Under the pieces are notes generated by a model. That model was not told where the DNA came from. It was given only the letters and a program-made list of their open reading frames with translations, and did not search any database. Positions 27,774 through 34,482 of a stretch of DNA of 34,482 bases are shown piece by piece. How positions within the stretch are numbered: the first letter of the stretch is position 1; each line of letters starts with the position of its first letter. The position numbers and the translations under genes are program-made. Source of the stretch: Candidatus Poribacteria bacterium (GTDB taxonomy: Bacteria; Poribacteria; WGA-4E; JAJRTO01); assembly GCA_024278235.1 (NCBI GenBank), contig JAJRTO010000037.1, positions 1 to 34,482 on the forward strand. Direction: 5' to 3'.

Positions 27774-29714
27774 TCACGGCCTTCGTCTACCTCGCTGCGC
27801 TGGACCACCCGCAGGTCCTGCCGTCTGGACAAGGACACGATCCCCCTCACGCAAACCACTCAAGATCTCGATGTCAGTATCGTTCTGTTCGCCAACCTCT
27901 ACGATCTTCTTGCTTCCTCTGAAAGTATGACCTTTCGTAGGGCCATCTGAACCTTTCCCCGGAGACACCAGCATCACATGATATTGCTTGCCAGGTCGAA
28001 GCATGGCAGGAATGTTTGGGATGGAGCTATCACCGACCGTCAGCGTCACTGATGTTCTGCCAGGACGCACACCTCGTCCCACGTTGGTCAGAGTAACCTG
28101 AACGTTTCCACGTTCGGCACCAGGCTTATATTGCGACACGATTCCTGCAAACTTCTTGCCGGTGCCTAACCCTAACTCGACGGTCGCTTGCCGTGTCAGC
28201 TTCGTCAACTGGCTTGTTGGAACGGTCAACTGTGCGACCAATCCCCGCTCTTCTTTCACGGCTTCAATCGGAAGTAATAACACATTCTCGTTTTCCACCA
28301 CAATAATATCCACATCGGCTGTCATACCCGGCCGCAGTTACTTGGGGGATCCTAATACAGCGACCATGACCTCAAAATAGATGATATTGTCCCGAGCTTC
28401 GCCACTCGGAGAGATTTCGCGCACTTCCCCACGAAAAGGACGCTTTGGATAGGCACTTACCTGGATCTCTGCCTTCTGTCCGACCTTGAGCTTTTCCATA
28501 TCGACTTCGTTGATGAAGGTTTTGACGACCATCTGGGAGAGATCCACGATGCTCATCAGTGGAGGGCTCTGTGAGAAAGCCGAGCGACCGGAGGTGACGA
28601 TCTCTCCCTCCTCAACTTCCAGGTTGATGATCGTCCCCGACATAGGAGCAATGATGGTCGTCCATCCCAGACGCTCCTCCGCATTCTTCAATGAGCTTTC
28701 AACTCGCAGGAGATTGGCTTCGGTACTCTTGAGAGAAAAGCGGCTCACATCCTTTTCAGCTTCGATATTTTGCTGAAGTTGATCCAGCCGGGTCTTGGCA
28801 ATGTTCAGTTGTAAGGCAGCTTGTTCCTCCTGTGCCTTCCGGGTTTGCTTCAGCAACTCCAGGTTCCGCTCCTCGAACTTCAGCGTCGTCTCCCGCATCT
28901 GGACAGCACGCTGACGTGTCTCAATGGTTTCTGTCTGCGACTGCACCGTTTCCTTCTGAGATAGCACCCGTTTCTGTGTTGCATCATACCGTGAGCGAGC
29001 ATTCGCATGAGTCGCCTGTGCGTCCTCCAACGCCTTCTTCGCAACATACCCTTTTGCATACAATTCCTGGGTGCGTCTAAGTTCGGCCTCCGCATTATCC
29101 AGATCTACTTTGGCTGCGACCTCCGCTTCCTCCAATTCACTGAGAGTGATTTTTGCCTGTCGAAGTGCGATTCTAGCCTGTGAAAGCGCCGTTTTGTCCT
29201 GTTCCACGGCCTCTTTGGTGTTTTGTACATCCGTCTCTGCCTGTGATATCAATTGTAACGTCGTGGCCTTCGTCACGTTATAGCTGGCCCGTGCTTGCGT
29301 GACGTTGTCTTGCTGCTGTTGTAGATCGCTATCTAATTGTTTCACCTTGATGGTAAGGGAACGTCTGGCTTGCTCCAACTGCGCTTCGGCAGCATCCACG
29401 TTTGCTTTCGCCTGTTTCATCTCTTCTCGGATCTGCTCATCATCTATCTGGAGCAGGATCTGACCCTTCTCGATGAAATCTCCCTCCTTGGCATAGAGAC
29501 TCTCAATTTCCCCCTCGACGTTCGATTTCACTTCGACCGATAAGAGGGACTCCAGATTTCCTGACGCGTTGATCTTGATGACGAAATTTCCCCGTCTAAC
29601 AACTTCTGTCCTCGGAGGTACTTCATCCCCATTCTTGCCACGTGTGAGTCCAATTCCTAAACCCACAGCCACAAGCAGGATAATGGTACCACCAATGATG
29701 ATCAGTTTCTTCAC
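27774..29714 (-). pseudogene. HlyD/MacA-family adaptor (adaptor A) interrupted by one in-frame TAA stop at 28340-28338
   Basis: ORFs 28338..29714 and 27774..28325 are in the same frame. Read-through gives '...NIIYFEVMVAVLGSPK*LRPGMTADVDIIVVENENVLLLPIEAV', collinear without gaps with adaptor B 'NVIKFEVTVEVESESSELRPAMSADVDIIVDQRDDVLQLPIDAV'. Confidence 0.85.
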
Positions 29715-30229
29715 GGAAAGGAACCTCCTTTTATTTCCTCAATGGCTTGACTGATGTAGCGGCGAACCCATTCACTCGATTCTCGTTCTAGCATCTGGTG
29801 CAAGACGGGAAGTGCTTCTGCGGATCTATACTGTCCCAGAGCGATCACCACCTGAGATCGCACAGAGACATCCTCATCATTGAGTGCCTGTATCAGAGGA
29901 TGCAAAGCCCTCCCATCCTTGAATCTGGCTAACGCCATTGCAGCCGCTGTTCGAATGTCACCTTCCATATCCTCAAGAGCTGCAATCAAAGTATCCAGAG
30001 CACGCTTATCTCCATAGTCTGCAAGAGCAGATACAGCAAAACGCCGGATCGTACTGCTCTGATTCGTCACTGCCTCCAGGAGCGGCCTCAAAGCAGTCTC
30101 ATCACCGAACTTGCCCAGCATCTGTAGCACATAAGTCTGTTTCTCAACCGAATCCGATTGAAGCTGAGCGATGAGCCGCCGGGTGAGCCATTTGCGCCAT
30201 AACCGATTGTGCTTCTTCCATTGCCCCAT
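29711..30229 (-). CDS. HEAT-repeat (PBS lyase-like) protein, first gene of the efflux operon
   Basis: 172 aa with repeated 'ALRPLLEAVTNQSSTIRRFAVSALADYGDKRALDTLIAALEDMEGDIRTAAAMALARFKDGRALHPLIQALNDEDVSVRSQVVIALGQY'. Overlaps adaptor A by GTGA. Confidence 0.85.
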   Translation of the reverse strand: MGQWKKHNRLWRKWLTRRLIAQLQSDSVEKQTYVLQMLGKFGDETALRPLLEAVTNQSSTIRRFAVSALADYGDKRALDTLIAALEDMEGDIRTAAAMALARFKDGRALHPLIQALNDEDVSVRSQVVIALGQYRSAEALPVLHQMLERESSEWVRRYISQAIEEIKGGSFP

Positions 30230-30278
30230 GATAGGCTCGTAATCTCAGTAGTTCACAATGCTTGACCTTCAATCCTCG

Positions 30279-30300
30279 GCTTGGATGGCCAAATCCAAGC
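30279..30300. promoter_or_regulatory. 8-bp perfect dyad (GCTTGGAT-ggccaa-ATCCAAGC) upstream of the efflux operon
   Basis: Read directly, about 50 nt upstream of the HEAT-repeat start codon. Operator or 5' UTR hairpin. Confidence 0.4.
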
Positions 30301-30542
30301 TGCAAAAATGCAGAAGCATAAATATGACGACAACAGGAGAGAGAACGTTTATATTTTGGCTCCTTAGATATAATTGTACTGTTATATCCCCTGAACTAGC
30401 AAGTAGGATTCGATAGGCACTTTGACATTGCATCCTTTGCATGAAGATGAGATAATCCAGTTTGGAAAGAGAGGAAATTCTCTACTTCCTCTGATCATTG
30501 ACGTTCCAGACGTCATAAAGTTTTGATAGGAGAGACATTTCT

Positions 30543-31490
30543 ATGGACTGGACACAGATACGCTCAGCGTTTGAGGAATACGATGTGGTTCTCGTACCCG
30601 ACGAGGATACCCCCGAATGGTGGGCAGGTGCACCTTCTGTGGTGCAGGATGATTACGGCGCCTTTTGGCTCGCGGCGCGCATGCGAGAAGGTAACTCACC
30701 GAGAGGTCAACGAGGGTATGAAATCCGCATCCTAAGGAGTGAAAATGGGGCTGATTTCGTCCATGTCAACTCAATCAGGCGTGAGGATGTGCCGATCATC
30801 GGGTTTGAGCGACCTTCCCTGATCATTGAACCGGAGACAAAGTCCTTTCGACTCTATGGCTGTGGCCCCTGGGGAGACGAGGAGAACCATCCCTGGTGCA
30901 TATTGAAATTCGATGATATCGAAGATCCGACGAACCTGGATCCCAAAAGTTGCCGGCCCGTTCTGCAGCCATCACCAAAAGCACGCCAACTGCGCAGAAA
31001 CGATGTTGTGGGTTACAAGGATCCCTTTGTTTTTTTCACAGATGGGAATTATCATCTGTTTACTATTGGCTACAGTCGAATGGAGCGGTGCTATCACTTC
31101 ATGTCGAAGGATGGGATATGCTGGGAGCCTGTCGGCAATGTCCCGGCGTTCGATGTGGGTGGCTGGCACAGCTTCTTCACACGTCCTGCATCTGTTTTGC
31201 CCGTGGGTATCGGTTACTTCTTCATCTACGAAGGCTCCCATCCCACATGGTATGACCCGGTCTACAACATCGCAACAGGATTGGCATACACCCCGGATCT
31301 GCTGACATTCGTCGATCTCACACCGGATGAGCCACTGCTCAGGAGCACGACCCCTGGGGATTATTTCACCTGGCGATACTCACACTGGCTGCGCGTTGAG
31401 GATGAGATCTGGGCTTATGCTGAAGTCGCATGCCCGAATAACACGAATGAAATCCGGCGTTTCCGACTACCGATGACGGTCGCAAGATAA
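30543..31490 (+). CDS. Five-bladed beta-propeller glycosidase-like protein (GH43/GH32/GH130 superfamily)
   Basis: 315 aa; 'GAPSVVQDDYGAFWLAARMREG', 'YEIRILRSENGADFVHV', 'VVGYKDPFVFFTDGNYHLFTIGYSRMERCYHFMSKDGICWEPVG', 'THEG'-type blade 'FFIYEGSHPTWYDPVYNIATGLAYTPDLLTFVDLTPDEPLL'. Confidence 0.7.
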   Translation: MDWTQIRSAFEEYDVVLVPDEDTPEWWAGAPSVVQDDYGAFWLAARMREGNSPRGQRGYEIRILRSENGADFVHVNSIRREDVPIIGFERPSLIIEPETKSFRLYGCGPWGDEENHPWCILKFDDIEDPTNLDPKSCRPVLQPSPKARQLRRNDVVGYKDPFVFFTDGNYHLFTIGYSRMERCYHFMSKDGICWEPVGNVPAFDVGGWHSFFTRPASVLPVGIGYFFIYEGSHPTWYDPVYNIATGLAYTPDLLTFVDLTPDEPLLRSTTPGDYFTWRYSHWLRVEDEIWAYAEVACPNNTNEIRRFRLPMTVAR

Positions 31491-31551
31491 GCCTGTTCCA
31501 TGACCACACGCAGGTCGGAGAACCTATGGCGTGTGTGAAAGGGAGGGTAAA

Positions 31552-31828
31552 ATGCTTATGGAGAGCAAAGAACGAGTGTTGAGAACTTTCGAGCACGAAG
31601 AGCCGGATAGAGTGCCTCTCGAGACTCACCTTTCATGGTGCGATAGACCATCAGCACATTCTCCCCTGGTTCCGTCGAGGAGAGGTACGCCGCGTGATCG
31701 ACGTTCTGGCTCCTGGCGGTGGATTTTGTCTCGCTCCGAGCCATGATCTGATGCTGGATGAATTCCCACCTGAGAACGTGGTTGCGATGTATGATGAAGC
31801 GTTCGAGTATGGCGTTTACACTCACTGA
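31552..31828 (+). pseudogene. Uroporphyrinogen decarboxylase (URO-D/MtaA)-family remnant: N-terminus joined out of frame to C-terminus
   Basis: N-terminal 'MESKERVLRTFEHEEPDRVPLE' (frame of 31552). Then in another frame up to TGA 31826-31828: 'VRRVIDVLAPGGGFCLAPSHDLMLDEFPPENVVAMYDEAFEYGVYTH', a typical URO-D-family C-terminus. The roughly 250-300 aa in between are missing. Confidence 0.8.
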
Positions 31829-31939
31829 TCTGTCGATGCGCTCTCCCTACTAATTTGTTGAACTTCGGTGCTAAGACTGATAAAATTGGCGAGTATAAGA
31901 TGAGGTGACAATACGGACATCGGATGGGAGAATCCACCT

Positions 31940-32821
31940 ATGAAACCACACATCACGAAGCTGGGCACTATCGACTGTGATCTTGTTGAAACCACGCCGA
32001 TCGTCTTCAAAGGGAGACTCTATCGCTTCGAGTACGTTCGACCGGGATACGAAGGGAACCCCACCGGCGATTCCTACTTTCGATTCGTGGAGCACGGATC
32101 CGGCGACTTAAGCCCTCCCTTTGCCCACGGATACCACCTGGGGAACGTGTTCGTTGAGGACGATGTGCTCTACGTGACCGGTACGGACATCTGGGATGGT
32201 GAGCGGGTTGACATCTTTGTCTCGGACGACATGGAGCACTGGGATTCCTGGAACGCGCTCGAACTGCCGGGATACGGCCTGTTCAACACATCGCTATGTA
32301 GAGCGGATGACCAGTACGTATTGATGTTTGAGGTTGGCAAGCCACCGGAGATCGCGGGCGTGCGTTTTACCGCGCGATTTGCCACATCCCGCGATATGAA
32401 ACGCTGGGAACTGACCCCACCGGAATGCACCTACTCGAAGGATCGCTACACTGCCCCTCACTGTCTTCGATACCTTGATGGGTACTACTACAACTTCTAC
32501 CTGGAGGCATATCAGGGATATGAGCAGCGAGTTGTGCGTTCCAGAGATCTCATCCACTGGGAGCCGAGCCCTCTGAACCCGGTTCTGAAAGCTTCAGACG
32601 AAGACAAAAGGATCGCCAATCCCAATCTCACGCCGGAGCAGCAGCGGCGAATCTCCGAAGCTGTCAACATCAACAACTCGGATATCGACTTCTGTGAATA
32701 CAAAGGTCAATTGATCATCAATTATTCGTGGGGTAATCAGCAAGGAGTGGAACATCTTGCGGAGGCAGTGTACGAGGGGACATTACGGGAATTCTTAGAG
32801 GGATGGTTTCCGGAAGGATGA
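31940..32821 (+). CDS. Beta-propeller glycosidase-like protein (GH43/GH32 superfamily)
   Basis: 293 aa; 'VETTPIVFKGRLYRFEYVRPGY', 'VFVEDDVLYVTGTDIWDGERVDIFVSDDMEHWDSW', 'FATSRDMKRWELTPPE', 'RYLDGYYYNFYLEAYQGYEQRVVRSRDLIHWEPSPLNPVL'. Confidence 0.7.
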   Translation: MKPHITKLGTIDCDLVETTPIVFKGRLYRFEYVRPGYEGNPTGDSYFRFVEHGSGDLSPPFAHGYHLGNVFVEDDVLYVTGTDIWDGERVDIFVSDDMEHWDSWNALELPGYGLFNTSLCRADDQYVLMFEVGKPPEIAGVRFTARFATSRDMKRWELTPPECTYSKDRYTAPHCLRYLDGYYYNFYLEAYQGYEQRVVRSRDLIHWEPSPLNPVLKASDEDKRIANPNLTPEQQRRISEAVNINNSDIDFCEYKGQLIINYSWGNQQGVEHLAEAVYEGTLREFLEGWFPEG

Positions 32822-32828
32822 AAGTCTC

Positions 32829-33989
32829 ATGACCGATAAGGAACGTTTTCACGCCATCATGAATTTCGAGCCGTGCGACCGTCTTCTCTACTGGGAGCAG
32901 GGATTCTGGGGCGGAACTGTCGAACGATGGTATCGAGAGGGGATGCCCAGAAAACACGGCGTCGAAGGTGCGCCGGCCTTTGGAGATACGGTACGCGGCC
33001 CTGCTACCCCCATTGCACAGGGAGATAAAATTTGTCACGATATCCGGGAATCTGCCGGGCTGGATAAACCGAGCTTGCGGGTTCCGGTGGAACTCTACCT
33101 GTCCCCACCATTTGAGGGAGAAATGCTTGAAGAAACAGAGGATCAGGTGACGATGCGAGATACCTTCGGCATCGTGAAACGGATGCCGAAGGCCAAAGAC
33201 AGCGTTCCGCATTTCCTCTCATGGCCCGTGAGTGACTGGTCCGATTTCGAGCGGATCGCTGCGGAGCGTCTCGACCCTGATGCTCCCGGACGCTTTCCCT
33301 CCGACTGGCAGGCTCAGGTTGAGCGACTCAACCGTTACGATGGTGTGGTCGCCATTGGAGGCCATCCCTGCGGTTTCTTCGGATCGGCTCGCTACCTGAT
33401 GGGAGAGATTGCACTTCTGATGGGTTTCCTGGAGACGCCGGAATTGGTCCGAGCCATCATCAATCACCTCGCAGATCTGTGGGCGGCGATCTACTCCAGA
33501 GTGTTCTCTGAAGTAAAGGTGGATTGCATCCATATTTGGGAAGATATGTCCTTCAAGAATGGCCCCCTCATTAGTCCCGCACTCTTTGAACAGTTCATAG
33601 TGCCCGCCTACCGGAAGGTCACCGATGTGGCGAAAAGTCATGGTGTGGACGTCATTCTGGTGGACACCGATGGCAACTGTCATTCGTTGATCCCTCTGTT
33701 CATGCAAGGTGGGGTCACAGGACTCTATCCGTTTGAAGTGCAGGCGGGGATGGATGTTCGGCAGATCCGAGAAGACTTTCCAAACCTACAGATCCTGGGA
33801 GGAATCGATAAGAAGGAGCTTGCGGGTGGACAGGAGCAGATCGATGCAGAATTGGAGCGGCGCCTTCCAGGGATGGTATCGAAGGGAGGGTTCATCCCGA
33901 TGGGCGATCATCAGATCCCACCCGATGTGTCCTGGGAAAACTATCTCTACTACCGGAGACGGTTAGCGCAACTGTCGGTGTTGGAATGA
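32829..33989 (+). CDS. Uroporphyrinogen decarboxylase (URO-D)-family protein, probably a corrinoid-dependent methyltransferase-like enzyme
   Basis: 'MTDKERFHAIMNFEPCDRLLYWEQGFWGGTVERWYREG', 'IHIWEDMSFKNGPLISPALFEQFIVPAYRKVTDVAKSHGVDVILVDTDGNCHSLIPLFMQGGVTGLYPFEVQAGMDV', 'GGFIPMGDHQIPPDVSWENYLYYRR'. Confidence 0.85.
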   Translation: MTDKERFHAIMNFEPCDRLLYWEQGFWGGTVERWYREGMPRKHGVEGAPAFGDTVRGPATPIAQGDKICHDIRESAGLDKPSLRVPVELYLSPPFEGEMLEETEDQVTMRDTFGIVKRMPKAKDSVPHFLSWPVSDWSDFERIAAERLDPDAPGRFPSDWQAQVERLNRYDGVVAIGGHPCGFFGSARYLMGEIALLMGFLETPELVRAIINHLADLWAAIYSRVFSEVKVDCIHIWEDMSFKNGPLISPALFEQFIVPAYRKVTDVAKSHGVDVILVDTDGNCHSLIPLFMQGGVTGLYPFEVQAGMDVRQIREDFPNLQILGGIDKKELAGGQEQIDAELERRLPGMVSKGGFIPMGDHQIPPDVSWENYLYYRRRLAQLSVLE

Positions 33990-34017
33990 TCCAATTTGAG
34001 TACCTCACATTTTCGCC

Positions 34018-34068
34018 GTAGGAGCGTCTTCCTGGACGCGATCATCGTGGCCGGGAGGCCACTCCTAC
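34018..34068. repeat. REP/BIME-like element: two mirror-image GTAG-headed 25-nt hairpins separated by 1 nt
   Basis: Plus strand 34018-34042 GTAGGAGCGTCTTCCTGGACGCGAT; minus strand 34068-34044 GTAGGAGTGGCCTCCCGGCCACGAT. 19/25 identical, with stem-compensating differences. Confidence 0.8.
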
Positions 34069-34136
34069 CATAGAATTGTGATCTACTGAATCTGGACGCC
34101 TTCGACACACATCACACACTGGAACAGGAGAGTATC

Positions 34137-34379
34137 ATGGCAGAAACCAATTGGGGTAACGTTTACACGAGACTCGGCGTACGTCCGGTCATCAACGCGG
34201 TGGGGAATCAGACCGTTCTGGGCGGTTCCACCCCTTCCCCGTTGGTGAGACAGGCGATGGACGAGGCCAGTATGAGCTTCGTAGAGATGAAGAATGCTGC
34301 TCCACGTACCGATTTTGGATCTTGTCAATCACCACGGACTGAAACCGAAGAGGTGAATCATGAAAATCCAAAGCATTGA
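34137..34379 (+). pseudogene. Truncated SelA-like / PLP-dependent fold-type I protein (N-terminal remnant)
   Basis: 'NVYTRLGVRPVINAVGNQTVLGGSTPSPLVRQAMDEASMSFVEMK' matches the N-terminus of L-seryl-tRNA(Sec) selenium transferase-like proteins. The similarity stops after about 50 aa and the 80-aa ORF ends inside the next gene. Confidence 0.7.
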
Positions 34380-34482
34380 AACATTCACACAAGGAAGTCT
34401 GAGCGTTGTTCGAGTCCGGACCGACGACGGCGCGGAAGGTTATGGTCAGATCGCACCGTTCAATGCCGATATTTCTGCGATA
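34360..34482 (+). CDS. Mandelate racemase/muconate lactonizing enzyme (enolase superfamily), 5' fragment running off the window
   Basis: ATG at 34360 after GAAGAGG: 'MKIQSIETFTQGSLSVVRVRTDDGAEGYGQIAPFNADISA', similar to MR_MLE N-terminal domains. Confidence 0.65.
   Translation, partial: MKIQSIETFTQGSLSVVRVRTDDGAEGYGQIAPFNADISAI

Noticed and set aside
27774-28325. Independent small gene (183 aa) downstream of a 458-aa HlyD protein
   Set aside because: Same frame and gap-free collinearity with adaptor B show it is the C-terminal part of one adaptor gene interrupted by a TAA.
28338-28340. Programmed stop-codon readthrough or genetic-code reassignment
   Set aside because: TAA terminates other intact genes in the window (e.g. 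the heparinase-like gene), and no selenocysteine/pyrrolysine-type context (TGA/TAG) exists. A mutation or sequence error is more likely.
34137-34379. Selenocysteine biosynthesis locus
   Set aside because: Only the N-terminus of a SelA-like protein is present, with no selB, selC or TGA-containing selenoprotein. Many SelA-like proteins in catabolic clusters are unrelated PLP enzymes.

Overview
This 34.5 kb window looks like chromosomal sequence from an uncultivated bacterium. The gene content is vaguely reminiscent of Poribacteria- or PVC-type sponge/marine lineages, but that is a low-confidence inference. Gene order along the window: (1) a heparinase/alginate-lyase-like polysaccharide lyase (-), divergent from a Gfo/Idh/MocA oxidoreductase; (2) trmB, era, a second Gfo/Idh/MocA gene, panB, a Zn-alcohol dehydrogenase, an FGGY sugar kinase, a class I aldolase-like protein and an anchored hypothetical; (3) a GH88-like unsaturated glucuronyl hydrolase (-); (4) a Wza/SLBB exporter, an unusually large Wzc-like BY-kinase with a Tyr-rich tail, a polyprenyl synthetase, a TPR lipoprotein and a MazG-like protein; (5) a seven-gene minus-strand tripartite ABC efflux operon with two long HlyD/MacA adaptors, two MacB/FtsX permeases, one TolC, one ATPase and a HEAT-repeat protein; (6) a beta-propeller glycosidase / URO-D methyltransferase region containing decayed genes. 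The strongest non-routine signals are: a single in-frame TAA that splits one adaptor exactly where its paralog has Glu; a 51-bp element of two GTAG-headed 25-nt hairpins in mirror symmetry with compensatory stem changes (REP/BIME-like); a URO-D remnant and a SelA-like remnant, each an N-terminus without its gene body; inserts in the BY-kinase domain; and a 4 x 7-bp direct repeat between two divergent TTGACA-17-TATNNT promoters. No tRNA, rRNA, CRISPR array, transposase or clear defence system was seen. I do not claim a completely new system.
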